NCBI RefSeq assembly: GCF_030817415.1
Contig: NZ_JAUSZI010000002.1
Location: forward strand, 7,254,001-7,318,000
Source: Streptomyces umbrinus
GTDB taxonomy: Bacteria; Actinomycetota; Actinomycetes; Streptomycetales; Streptomycetaceae
Length of the DNA: 64,000 nucleotides
Direction of reading: 5' to 3'
In this document: one piece after another, positions 43,236 through 53,015 of the stretch
Layout: every line of letters starts with the position of its first letter
Position numbering within the stretch: position 1 is the stretch's first letter
Position numbers and translations under genes: made by a program
Notes under the pieces: model-generated
The model's database searches: none
The model's input: only the letters and a program-made list of their open reading frames with translations
Told to the model about the DNA's origin: nothing

Positions 43236-43875
43236 GGATCCCCCTCGGAATGGTCAGCCGCCCGATGAGGACGTACGCGGCGTCGAACAGCAGGGCCAGG
43301 ACGATGATCCCGAGCGTGCCCGCGAGCACCTGGTTGAGCGCGTTCTTGCTGCCCAGGGAGGCGATGCCGCGGAAGATCTCGTTGCCGAGACCCGGTCCCG
43401 AGGCGTAGGCGGCGATCGCGGCGATCCCCATCAGCATCTGGGTGGAGACCCGGATTCCGGTCAGGATCGGCGGCCAGGCGAGCGGCAGTTCGACCCGCAG
43501 GAGCCGGGCGAGCCGCGACATCCCGATGCCGGTGGCCGCGTCGACGAGCGAGGGATCGACCCCGCGCAGCCCCACGATCGAGTTGCGCACGATCGGCAGC
43601 AGTCCGTACAGGGTCAGCGCGATCACCGTGGGCGGCACCCCCAGCCCCACGATCGGGATGAGCAGACCGATCATGGCGAGCGAGGGGATGGTCAGCAGGG
43701 TCGCCGTCGAGGTCGTGGCCAGACTCCCGGCCCACTCGCTCCGGTAGGTGACGACACCGACCACCACACCGATCAAGGTGGCGACGACCATGCACTGGAA
43801 GACGGCGCTGGCGTGCTGGTAGGCGTCGGCGAGGAGCTGCTGATGGCGACTGCCCAGGTACTCCCAGAAGCTCAC
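43228..43875 (-). CDS. Quaternary-amine ABC transporter permease
   Basis: Permease of 215 residues with five or six membrane segments. The EAA-type loop is LVDAATGIGMSRLARLLRVELP, split near residue 115, and YASGPGLGNEIFRGI follows near residue 155. It is the first gene of the transporter operon and starts at GTG 43875, 40 nt downstream of the AsnC-type regulator stop. Co-transcription with that regulator is therefore possible. Confidence 0.87.
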   Translation of the reverse strand: MSFWEYLGSRHQQLLADAYQHASAVFQCMVVATLIGVVVGVVTYRSEWAGSLATTSTATLLTIPSLAMIGLLIPIVGLGVPPTVIALTLYGLLPIVRNSIVGLRGVDPSLVDAATGIGMSRLARLLRVELPLAWPPILTGIRVSTQMLMGIAAIAAYASGPGLGNEIFRGIASLGSKNALNQVLAGTLGIIVLALLFDAAYVLIGRLTIPRGIRA

Positions 43876-43914
43876 CCGCTTTTCACCCCTGTCGCCTCAG
43901 CCATCACGGTCGCC

Positions 43915-44388
43915 TCAGTCGTCGTCCTCCGCGGCCTGCTCCACCAGCGGGATGATCCGCAGCGGCACGGGGTTCTCCATGACGATCGCCGTGGAGGCCC
44001 GGACGATGCCATCAAAACCGACAACCCGGTCGATCACCCGCTGAAGATCGGCGTTGGACCGGGCCACGAGCCGGCACAGCATGTCCCCGCCGCCCGTCGT
44101 CGTGTGCAGCTCCAGCACCTCGGGCACGGTCGCCAAGTGAGCCCGTACGTCCGTGCCTTGGCCCTGCCGGATCTGCAGCGTCGCGAAGGCGGTGACGGGA
44201 TACCCGAGGGCCGCGGGATCCACCTGCGGCCCGAACCCCCGGATGACTCCATTCGACTGAAGCCGGTCGAGCCGCGCCTGCACGGTCCCGCGCGCGACCC
44301 CGAGCCGCCGGGACATCTCCAGCACGCCGATGCGCGGCTCTCGCGCGAGCAGCACCAGCAGCCGCCCGTCCAGATGATCGATCGCCAT
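43915..44388 (-). CDS. Lrp/AsnC family regulator, HpdR-like
   Basis: Protein of 157 residues. The helix-turn-helix is at about 18-45 (GVLEMSRRLGVARGTVQARL). A RAM ligand-binding domain follows (about 65-145). The ATG at 44388 (MAIDHLDGRLL) has GGAGG five nt upstream; longer starts at 44409 and 44451 would extend into the divergent promoter. It is transcribed away from hppD, the arrangement of HpdR-type regulators that control tyrosine catabolism. It may also affect the ABC transporter genes just downstream. Confidence 0.85.
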   Translation of the reverse strand: MAIDHLDGRLLVLLAREPRIGVLEMSRRLGVARGTVQARLDRLQSNGVIRGFGPQVDPAALGYPVTAFATLQIRQGQGTDVRAHLATVPEVLELHTTTGGGDMLCRLVARSNADLQRVIDRVVGFDGIVRASTAIVMENPVPLRIIPLVEQAAEDDD

Positions 44389-44447
44389 GCAGGCCTCCGC
44401 GGTGGTCATCCTGTACACAAAGCCCGAACCGGTAGGCCTTTCACTGA

Positions 44448-45656
<1,209 letters not shown>

Positions 45657-45695
45657 GCGCCGCAGCCCGCAAGGCCGTTGGGGCACAGGGCGCTG

Positions 45696-47141
45696 TCACA
45701 CGGGGCCCAGTGCCCCCAACGCCTCCTTCGCCGCCGGCACTCCCAGCGGCGAGAAGTACGGACTGATCCGCAGCGCCTCCTCCAGATGGCGGCGCGCGGG
45801 TCCCTCCCGCTTCAACTGCCGTTCGATCATGCCCCGGTGGTACGCGTAGGCCGCGCTGCGCACCGCACCCACGTGCCCCTTGTCGGTGGCCTTCGTGGCG
45901 AAGGCGAGCGCGTCCTCGTGCTGCCCGGCGCGATGCAGCGCCCACCCCAGCGCATCCGCGACCGCCGCGGAGGGATGCCGCTCCCACTCGTCCCGCAGCA
46001 ACCGCACAGCGGCCTCCGGGGCGCCGTGGTCGGCCTCGAAGAGACCCGCCACGAGATCGGCGTTCACCCCGCCGGCGGTGCCCTCATGCACCCGCTCCCG
46101 CACCACGTCGTACTGGGCCCGCGCCTCGCCGCCAAGGCCCAGCGACTCGTACAACTCGCCCAGCTCCCACGCGTACCGGGGCAGCGCGCGCTTCTCCGAG
46201 GCGGCCCGGTACGCGCTCACAGCCTCCGAGGTCCGGCCCAGTGCGGCCAGCGCCCGGCCCTGTCCGGCGAGCGCGGCGTGCCCGTCGGGATCGGCCCGCA
46301 CCGCGGCCTCGAAGGCGCGCAGCGACTCGGTGGGCTCCCCGCGCTCCCAGGCCAGCTCCCCGGCCCCGATGAGACAGTCCGCCCGCTCGGCCGGAGCGGA
46401 GGCGAGCGCCACCGCGTCGGAGAGCGCGGCGGCGGCGTCCTCGCGGAGGCCCTGGTCGCGGTACACGAGGGCGGCCAGCGTCAGCATCCGTGCCCTCGGC
46501 GCCGCCGCTCCCTTCAGCAGTCGGACGAGCCTGGCCAGCGCCTTGTCCGCGGCCTTGAACTCCCCGAGCCCCCGGTACGCGTCGATCAACGCCGGATAGG
46601 CCGTCCATCGCTTCGGCGAGGCAGCCACCGAGGCCTCGCCCCACTTCCGCGCCGCCCGGAAGTCGTGGCGGGCATTGGCGAGCGCGGCCAGACCGTCGAA
46701 CGCCTCCACGTTCTTCTTCGGCTTCGCCCGCAACGACGTACGCAGCGCCTTCTCGGCCTTCGGGTAGAACCGCGCCTCGCCGGTCCGCTCACCCCGCTCC
46801 GCGTACGCCGCGCCGAGCACCGCCCACGACCGCACATCACCCGGACGGTCCCGCAGATGCGCCTCGCGGTCCCCGATCAGCGCGACCAGATCGGGCAGCG
46901 AGGCGGGCGCCCCGGCCCCGACGGCGGTCTCGGCCCGCGCCACGGGTCCGGGCGCGGGCGGCGGCCCGTCCGGCTCCGGGGGCGCCACCATCAGCACACC
47001 GCCCAGCACGGCACACCCCACGACGGCACATCCCACGACGGCACCGACGGGCGTCCACCTCTTGGCCGAACCACCCGCCGGACGGCTCACCGGGCCACCC
47101 GCCGGATCGCCCGCCGAACCCTCGGCCAGCTCTTTTCCCAT
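45696..47141 (-). CDS. TPR-repeat membrane protein
   Basis: Protein of 481 residues. The N-terminus is short, with one membrane helix at about 30-55 (AVVGCAVVGCAVLGG). The rest is a chain of about ten tetratricopeptide-like helical pairs (about 85-475), for example AWAVLGAAYAERGERTGEA-type helices and DALGWALHRAGQHEDAL near residue 425. TPR arrays are protein-interaction scaffolds; no catalytic motif is seen. The ATG at 47141 has GGAGAG upstream; ATG 47153 is an alternative. It is convergent with hppD and divergent from the GlcD-like oxidase. Confidence 0.8.
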   Translation of the reverse strand: MGKELAEGSAGDPAGGPVSRPAGGSAKRWTPVGAVVGCAVVGCAVLGGVLMVAPPEPDGPPPAPGPVARAETAVGAGAPASLPDLVALIGDREAHLRDRPGDVRSWAVLGAAYAERGERTGEARFYPKAEKALRTSLRAKPKKNVEAFDGLAALANARHDFRAARKWGEASVAASPKRWTAYPALIDAYRGLGEFKAADKALARLVRLLKGAAAPRARMLTLAALVYRDQGLREDAAAALSDAVALASAPAERADCLIGAGELAWERGEPTESLRAFEAAVRADPDGHAALAGQGRALAALGRTSEAVSAYRAASEKRALPRYAWELGELYESLGLGGEARAQYDVVRERVHEGTAGGVNADLVAGLFEADHGAPEAAVRLLRDEWERHPSAAVADALGWALHRAGQHEDALAFATKATDKGHVGAVRSAAYAYHRGMIERQLKREGPARRHLEEALRISPYFSPLGVPAAKEALGALGPV

Positions 47142-47262
47142 GCCGCTCTCCATGCAGCTCACTGTGCGCCAATACGAAGAGCACACCCGGCCACCACCCC
47201 GGCGCGGAAAGCCCCTCGCGGGCGGGGTTCACACCGATGGCCCCGAGTGCGACGCTGTGATC

Positions 47263-48672
47263 ATGAGCCGTATCGAAGCCCGTCCCGATGAAGACACCGT
47301 GGCGCCGGGCAGCCTCGCCGAACGTCTCCTCGCGGGCCTGCCGGACGAGGCGGTCCTCACCGACCCGGACGTCACCAGCTCGTACGCCAACGACATGGCC
47401 AGCTTCTGCGAGGCAGGCACCCCCGCCGTCGTGGTGCTGCCGCGCACCGTCGAGCAGGTCCAGCACGTCATGCGCGTCGCCACGGAACTGCGCGTCCCGG
47501 TCGTCCCGCAGGGCGCCCGTACGGGCCTGTCGGGCGCCGCCAACGCCTCCGAGGGCTGCATCGTGCTGTCCCTCGTCAAGATGGACCGCATCCTGGAGAT
47601 CAGCCCCGTCGACCGGATCGCGGTGGTCGAGCCGGGCGTCATCAACGCCACGCTCTCCCGCGCCGTCAACGAACACGGCCTCTACTACCCGCCGGACCCC
47701 TCCAGCTGGGAGATGTGCACGATCGGCGGCAACATCGGCACGGCGTCGGGCGGCCTGTGCTGTGTGAAGTACGGGGTGACGGCCGAGTACGTCCTCGGCC
47801 TGGACGTGGTCCTCGCCGACGGGCGCCTGATGTCCACCGGCCGCCGCACGGCGAAGGGCGTCGCCGGATACGACCTGACCCGCCTCTTCGTCGGCTCCGA
47901 GGGCTCGCTCGGCATCGTCGTACGGGCCACCCTCGCCCTGAAGCCGCAGCCGCCCCAACAGTTGGTGCTGGCCGCCGAGTTCGCCTCCGCGGCGGCCGCC
48001 TGCGACGCGGTCTGCCGGATCATGGAGGGCGGCCATGTGCCCTCCCTCCTCGAACTCATGGACCGTACGACGGTGAAGGCCGTCAACGACATGGCGAACA
48101 TGGGCCTGCCGGAGTCGACCGAGGCCCTGCTCCTCGCCGCCTTCGACACCCTCGACCCGGCCGCCGACCTGACGGCCGTGGGCGCACTCTGCGAGGCGGC
48201 CGGGGCCACGCAGGTCGTACCGGCGGACGACGCGGCCGAGTCCGAACTGCTGCTCCAGGCCCGCCGGTTGTCCCTCACCGGCCTCGAAGCGGTCAAGGGC
48301 ACCACGATGATCGACGACGTGTGCGTACCGCGCTCCAAGCTCGCCGAGATGCTCGAAGGGGTCGACCGGATCGCCGAGAAGTACCAGCTGACCATCGGGG
48401 TCGTCGCACACGCCGGCGACGGCAACACCCACCCGACCGTCTGCTTCGACGCGGGCGACCCCGACGAGTCCCGGCGCGCCCGCGAGTCCTTCGACGAGAT
48501 CATGGCCCTCGGCCTGGAACTCGGCGGCACGATCACCGGAGAGCACGGCGTGGGCGTCCTCAAGAAGGAGTGGCTGGCGCGCGAGATCGGCCCGGTGGGC
48601 GTGGAGATGCAGCGGGCGATCAAGACGGCGTTCGACCCGCTCGGCATCCTCAACCCCGGCAAGCTCTTCTGA
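47263..48672 (+). CDS. FAD-linked oxidase, glycolate oxidase GlcD-like
   Basis: Protein of 469 residues. A PCMH-type FAD-binding domain is at about 40-220, with VPVVPQGARTGLSGAAN and IGGNIGTASGGLCCVKYG. The C-terminal FAD-oxidase domain follows (about 225-465), including GVVAHAGDGNTHP and GTITGEHGVGVLKKEWL. It oxidises a 2-hydroxy acid (glycolate or D-lactate). No GlcE/GlcF partners are adjacent, so a D-lactate dehydrogenase-like single-gene enzyme is likely. ATG at 47263 is preceded by a weak ribosome site. Confidence 0.88.
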   Translation: MSRIEARPDEDTVAPGSLAERLLAGLPDEAVLTDPDVTSSYANDMASFCEAGTPAVVVLPRTVEQVQHVMRVATELRVPVVPQGARTGLSGAANASEGCIVLSLVKMDRILEISPVDRIAVVEPGVINATLSRAVNEHGLYYPPDPSSWEMCTIGGNIGTASGGLCCVKYGVTAEYVLGLDVVLADGRLMSTGRRTAKGVAGYDLTRLFVGSEGSLGIVVRATLALKPQPPQQLVLAAEFASAAAACDAVCRIMEGGHVPSLLELMDRTTVKAVNDMANMGLPESTEALLLAAFDTLDPAADLTAVGALCEAAGATQVVPADDAAESELLLQARRLSLTGLEAVKGTTMIDDVCVPRSKLAEMLEGVDRIAEKYQLTIGVVAHAGDGNTHPTVCFDAGDPDESRRARESFDEIMALGLELGGTITGEHGVGVLKKEWLAREIGPVGVEMQRAIKTAFDPLGILNPGKLF

Positions 48673-48704
48673 GCCACCTCCTCGGCTTCTCGCGGCCCGC
48701 CGTC

Positions 48705-49178
48705 TCACTCCCCGTCCTTGGACTCGTCCGAGGGCCAGGGGTCGCGCAGCCAGAGGTCGTCGGCCGGGGTGGGCGCGAGCAGTTCGGCGAGGCCGTCGTC
48801 GATACCGAGCTGGTCGGCCTCGGTGCCCGGCGGGACCGCCCGCAGGGTGCGCTCCAGCCAGGCCGACACCTGCGCGGCGGGTGCTTCGAGCAGGACGTCC
48901 CCGTCGGGTGAACTGAGCGCCATCAGGACCACGCTCCGCCCGGCGACCTTCGTCGGCCACACCCGCACATCCCCGTGCCCGCACGGCCGGAACACCCCCT
49001 CCACGAGCAGCTCGCGCGCGAACGTCCAGTTCACGGGGTGGTCGGAGCCGATGTGGAAGGCGATGTGGACGGCGTACGGATCATCGGTGCGGTACCTCAG
49101 CCGGGCCGGGACCGGGATGCTGCGCTCGGGGGACAGGACCAGTTTCAGTTCGAGCTCGCGCTCCACCACGGTGTGCAT
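48705..49178 (-). CDS. ssgG: SsgA-like protein (SALP), SsgG-like
   Basis: Protein of 157 residues with the SALP fold: LKLVLSPERSIPVPARLRY-type start, DPYAVHIAFH near residue 33, WTFARELLVEGVFRPCGHGDVRVWP split near residue 60, and SPDGDVLLEAP near residue 95. SALPs occur only in sporulating actinomycetes and guide septum placement and spore-wall assembly. SsgG affects the spacing of sporulation septa. Assignment to SsgG rather than another SALP rests on neighbours (hppD region) as recalled from S. coelicolor. The ATG at 49178 follows GAGGAAA. Confidence 0.82.
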   Translation of the reverse strand: MHTVVERELELKLVLSPERSIPVPARLRYRTDDPYAVHIAFHIGSDHPVNWTFARELLVEGVFRPCGHGDVRVWPTKVAGRSVVLMALSSPDGDVLLEAPAAQVSAWLERTLRAVPPGTEADQLGIDDGLAELLAPTPADDLWLRDPWPSDESKDGE

Positions 49179-49416
49179 GTCGTGCGTTTCCTCTCGTCCA
49201 GGGGCCCTGTGGGCGGGCCCGTACGAGTGGAGAGGGCGCGGGCCGCGAAGCATTACGCGGGTTCGCGGAAACTTTTTCCGAAGGCACCGGCACACGACCG
49301 CCAGACCCGATCAGCACAAGGCCGGCAGACGGTCGTCACCCGACCGGAAGCGGCCGGAAAACGTGGCGGAACCTTGCTCGAAGGGGGTAGGCACGCGAGG
49401 AGCGGCAGTGGTGCTT

Positions 49417-49699
49417 GCGCCGGTCTGGCTGTGTCTTTCCGGGGGCTGCTGACATCAGCGGCTACGCCGCGGGCCCCCGGGCCCCCAGCCGGAAAAGACG
49501 GCTGGACCGCGCTCGTAAGGGGGGCGGTGAGGCGGGAGCCGCCCAGAGGTGTGCGCCGGTCTGGCTGTGTCTTTCCGGGGGCTGCTGACATCAGCGGCTA
49601 CGCCGCGGGCCCCCGGGCCCCCAGCCGGAAAAGACGGCTGGACCGCGCTCGTAAGGGGGGCGGTGAGGCCGGAGCCGCCCAGAGGTGTGCGCCGGTCTG
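49417..49699. repeat. 136-bp tandem duplication upstream of an RDD gene
   Basis: Unit 1 (49417-49552) and unit 2 (49553-49688) differ at a single base as read by eye. The first 11 bases of a third unit follow (49689-49699). Each unit contains the palindrome GCTGACATCAGC-like element, a GGGCCCCCGGGCCC block and a hairpin CCAGCCG/CGGCTGG with a 7-nt loop. No open frame here is convincing. The rest of 49179-49749 is featureless. Confidence 0.92.
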
Positions 49700-49749
49700 A
49701 TAGATGTGGACGCTCAACACGACCCCCGAGCAGATACGGGACGACGGAC

Positions 49750-51375
49750 ATGAGCGCCCCAACCCCGGCCCCCGGCGACGACAGGCCCCGCGAAGGGTAT
49801 TACCCGGACCCTTCCATTCCCGGATATGTCCGGTACTGGAACGGTGCCTCGTGGGTGCCGGGCACCAGCCGGCCGGCGCCGTCCGGCGGCGAGCCGCTCT
49901 CGTCGCCCGCGGACGGACGGTCCGTGCCCGCCTCCACGGAGGAGACGGGACCGCACTTCTTCGACGAGGACCCGCCGGCCGCGAGCCCGTCGCCCGCCGA
50001 CGCCCAGCACGGCAGCCGGCCCGAGCCCGCGACCGCTTGGGGCGCCGACCGCTCACGGCAGACCGGCTTCGGCGGCGACCCGGACCGCCGGATCCGCTGG
50101 GGCAAGCCCGATCCGCGCGTACCCACCGACCAGCCGGCCGAGTCCGCCGCGCCCTCCCTGCCGTCCCAGCCCGACGGCAGGTCGGACCACACGGACGGCG
50201 TGGCCACGTTCCACTCGTACGAGTCCGAGTCCGAGTCCCGGGCCGATACCGATACCGATTCCGGCGCCGGGTCCGACGGGGGCTCGGAGGCCCTCAAGCC
50301 GCCGGGCTCCGGAGGCTCGGTGGTCTTCCGCAGGCCCACCGGACCGGTACAGCCGACCGGAGCGGCGGGCTCCGCCCAATCCGGGGCCGCCGGGCCGGCC
50401 GGGGGAGCGGGCACGACAGGAGCCATGGGCGCCGGGCGCGCGCATGTCTCGGGCGGCGACCGTCCGGGCGGTGTCCCCGGCTCCCGCGAACCCCTCGCCT
50501 CCGAGGGCACGATGACGTTCAGGGCCGTACCGCGCGGGGGACAGCAGCGCGGGACGCAGCCCTCCGCGGCCCAGTCCGAGGCGGCCCGGGCGGCCGAGGC
50601 CCAGGCCCAGGCCGGCCCCGCACAGGCGGCCTCCCAGGGCCCCGCAGCCGCATTCCCGGCCGCCCCCGCGACCCCGCAGCAGTCCGTGCAGCAGTCCGCC
50701 CCTCAGCAGTCCACTCCCGGTGCCCCTCCGCAGTCCGGCTCCGGTGCCCCCATGGCCGCCGGTGCCGGCGGCGGGCAGCCCTCCTGGGCCCAGCAGGTGC
50801 ACCGCCTGGCCGGGCCGGACGAGGACAAGCCCGTCGTGCCGTGGAAGCCGGTGCGGGAGGACCCGTTTCAGGCGGCGGCCCGCTCGCAGGCGAACGCGCG
50901 CCCGGCGGGACTCGGCAAGCGCTTCGCGGCCAGGCTCGTGGACACGATCGTGCTGGCAGCCGTCACCGGCGCGGCCGCTGTTCCGCTGGGCACCAGGGCC
51001 CTCGATCACGTCAACGAGAAGATCGACGCGGCCAAGCTGTCGGGTGAGACCGTCACGGTCTGGCTCATTGACGGCACCACCGCGGTCTACCTCGGCATCA
51101 TCGTCGCCGTACTGCTCCTCTTCGGTGTCCTCTACGAGGCGCTGCCCACCGCCAAGTGGGGCCGCACCCTCGGCAAGAAGCTGTGCGGTCTCCAGGTGCG
51201 GGACATCGAGGGCGGCGACCCGCCGTCGTTCGGTCTGGCGCTGCGCCGCTGGCTCGTCTACAGCGTTCCCGGCCTTCTCGCCATCGGTGTCCTGGGTGTC
51301 CTGTGGGGCGCGTTCGACCGCCCGTGGCGCCAGTGCTGGCACGACAAGGCGGCTCACACATTCGTCGCGGGCTGA
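49750..51375 (+). CDS. DUF2510-RDD family membrane protein
   Basis: Protein of 541 residues. A DUF2510 domain lies at about 15-40 (GYYPDPSIPGYVRYWNGASW). About 340 residues of disordered Ser/Ala/Gly/Gln/Pro-rich sequence follow. A C-terminal RDD domain is at about 390-535 (RFAARLVDTIVL, WGRTLGKKLCGLQVRD, HDKAAHTFV) with three membrane segments. RDD proteins are small membrane proteins of mostly unknown function, some linked to ion exchange. ATG at 49750 immediately precedes the DUF2510 domain. A second RDD gene follows 61 nt downstream. Confidence 0.85.
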   Translation: MSAPTPAPGDDRPREGYYPDPSIPGYVRYWNGASWVPGTSRPAPSGGEPLSSPADGRSVPASTEETGPHFFDEDPPAASPSPADAQHGSRPEPATAWGADRSRQTGFGGDPDRRIRWGKPDPRVPTDQPAESAAPSLPSQPDGRSDHTDGVATFHSYESESESRADTDTDSGAGSDGGSEALKPPGSGGSVVFRRPTGPVQPTGAAGSAQSGAAGPAGGAGTTGAMGAGRAHVSGGDRPGGVPGSREPLASEGTMTFRAVPRGGQQRGTQPSAAQSEAARAAEAQAQAGPAQAASQGPAAAFPAAPATPQQSVQQSAPQQSTPGAPPQSGSGAPMAAGAGGGQPSWAQQVHRLAGPDEDKPVVPWKPVREDPFQAAARSQANARPAGLGKRFAARLVDTIVLAAVTGAAAVPLGTRALDHVNEKIDAAKLSGETVTVWLIDGTTAVYLGIIVAVLLLFGVLYEALPTAKWGRTLGKKLCGLQVRDIEGGDPPSFGLALRRWLVYSVPGLLAIGVLGVLWGAFDRPWRQCWHDKAAHTFVAG

Positions 51376-51436
51376 CCGGTCCCCCGGACGGCCGCCCCCC
51401 ATTGCGCAGTCGGGGGGTTCGCGGTCGACTCGGGAT

Positions 51437-52144
51437 ATGACCACCGAGCCGCCGCCCCCGTCGGATGATGATCCGTTCAAGAAGAAGCCGCCGGACGAGG
51501 GCTCGTCCGGACAGCGGCCGCCACCCGGCGAGGGCCCGCCGTTCGACCCCTCCCACGGCAACGAGCCCCCGCCGGGCACCGGTTCCCCGTACGGCGCCAC
51601 CCCGCCGCCCCCGCCCTACGGCGGCGGCGACCCGTACGGCAGCGGTGGTGGTGACCCGTACGGCGGCGGCCCGTACGGCAACGACCCGCTGGCAGGGATG
51701 CCTCCGCTCGCCGACAGCGGCAAGCGCACGCTCGCGCGGATCATCGACATGATCCTCGTCGTCATCGTGGTGTGGCTGGTGACGTGGGCCTTCAACGTCA
51801 ATGAGTACGACGTGGACACGGACAAGATCGACTACGGCAGGTCGTTCGGACAGTCGCTGATCGCCGCGGTGCTCTACGTCGGCTACGACACCGTCATGAC
51901 CGTCAGGGCGGGGCAGACCCTCGGCAAGAAGTGGCTGCACCTGCGGGTGGCGAACCTCGACAACGGCGCCACGCCCTCCGTGCAGACCTCGCTGGTCCGC
52001 GCGCTGGTCCTGTGGCTGCCGTTCGCGTTCTGCTGCGCGTGCATCTGGACCGCGATCGCGGGCGGCTGGAGCTTCTTCGACAAGCCCTACAAGCAGGGCC
52101 TGCACGACAAGGCGGCCAAGACGGTGGTGGTCAGCACGGGCTGA
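51437..52144 (+). CDS. RDD family membrane protein with Pro/Gly-rich N-terminus
   Basis: Protein of 235 residues. The first 90 residues are cytoplasmic Pro/Gly/Asp-rich sequence with GGDPYG-type repeats. The RDD domain then starts at LARIIDMILV and runs through AGQTLGKKWLHLRV to HDKAAKTVVV, with three membrane segments. It is probably co-transcribed with the DUF2510-RDD gene 61 nt upstream. Likely a paralogous pair from duplication, given the shared domain but different N-termini (inference). Confidence 0.85.
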   Translation: MTTEPPPPSDDDPFKKKPPDEGSSGQRPPPGEGPPFDPSHGNEPPPGTGSPYGATPPPPPYGGGDPYGSGGGDPYGGGPYGNDPLAGMPPLADSGKRTLARIIDMILVVIVVWLVTWAFNVNEYDVDTDKIDYGRSFGQSLIAAVLYVGYDTVMTVRAGQTLGKKWLHLRVANLDNGATPSVQTSLVRALVLWLPFAFCCACIWTAIAGGWSFFDKPYKQGLHDKAAKTVVVSTG

Positions 52145-52246
52145 GTTCCACAGGAGTCAGCGCGGGCTGAGTCCACAGGCGGCGCAGACGACCGGCGGGT
52201 CCGTGGTCAACGGGCCCGCCGGTTCGCGTGGTCGGTCGGAGTGGGC

Positions 52247-52543
52247 TCAGGCGCGCTCGCGGACCGGCTCGGGCGCGCTGGCGGCCGCGACGGTCTCGCG
52301 CCGCACCGGGAAACGGCGTTCCGAGAGGGTGACGGACGCGGGCCGGGCAACGGTCGCCGCCGGCGCGGCCGGCTTCGGTACGGGAACCGTCATGGCCACG
52401 AGGAGGCCGAGCACGAGGGCGGAGAGCGCTATCACCACGACTCCCAGGCCCGAACTCGTCTGTGACAGCAGCAGCATGGCGAGCGTGGAGAAGATCACGG
52501 TGCAGGAACCGTAGGCGAGCTGTGCGGCGGTCGGACGAGGCAT
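52247..52543 (-). CDS. Small two-helix membrane protein
   Basis: Hypothetical protein of 98 residues. Two hydrophobic segments, about 8-24 (SCTVIFSTLAMLLL) and 30-52 (GVVVIALSALVLGLLVAM), are followed by a basic Ala/Pro/Arg-rich tail. No family is recognised. The ATG at 52543 begins MPRPTAAQLAYG; upstream codons are low-complexity. Confidence 0.65.
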   Translation of the reverse strand: MPRPTAAQLAYGSCTVIFSTLAMLLLSQTSSGLGVVVIALSALVLGLLVAMTVPVPKPAAPAATVARPASVTLSERRFPVRRETVAAASAPEPVRERA

Positions 52544-53015
52544 GGCTATTCCGATCCTCGGGGTGGGGGTCTCCCCCCGTGCCTCTCGCGATGGGGGAGG
52601 GTGCGGATAAGAATCTGGGGTTCGACAACGGTGTCCGGTTGGCAAACCACCGGAAATCCGGCGAGCCGCCAACCGACTCTAATCGGCTGTCTGCCCGAGC
52701 GGAACGAGCAGTAAGCGTGACCTAACCCACGGCGCCGGTGCACAGGGGGCGCACGGAGTCATGGCGTCCATCAAGTGGACGTTCGAACGCGCCTGTTGAG
52801 TCGTACACCGTTCCTCCGTGAGCGGACGGATGTCCGCGCGCGGCGCACGACCGCCGGTGCATAGCCCACTTGACCTGTTCAAGTCAAGGTCTGTCTTTTC
52901 TCCTGTAACTCCGATCGAATGTCGTCACTTGTGACGCGCATAGAGCGCGCGCGGACTCCATGACCTGGACACCCCTCCATTCCGCGCGCCCGGGCGCGGG
53001 GGAGGACTGCATCAA
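52544..53015. other. 472-bp intergenic region upstream of the M6 protease gene
   Basis: Divergent region without a supported gene. The notable element is an inverted repeat at 52868-52884 close to a TTGACC -35-like box. The rest gives no clear signal. Confidence 0.5.
52868..52884. promoter_or_regulatory. Inverted repeat upstream of the secreted protease gene
   Basis: ACTTGA (52868-52873) and TCAAGT (52879-52884) flank a 5-nt spacer. The first arm overlaps TTGACC, a possible -35 box. It is about 130 nt before the protease GTG and could be an operator. Confidence 0.4.

Noticed and set aside
48975..49700. Frames reading through the 136-bp tandem repeat
   Set aside because: The repeat length is not a multiple of three, and candidate starts lie within or antisense to ssgG. 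No support for a product.
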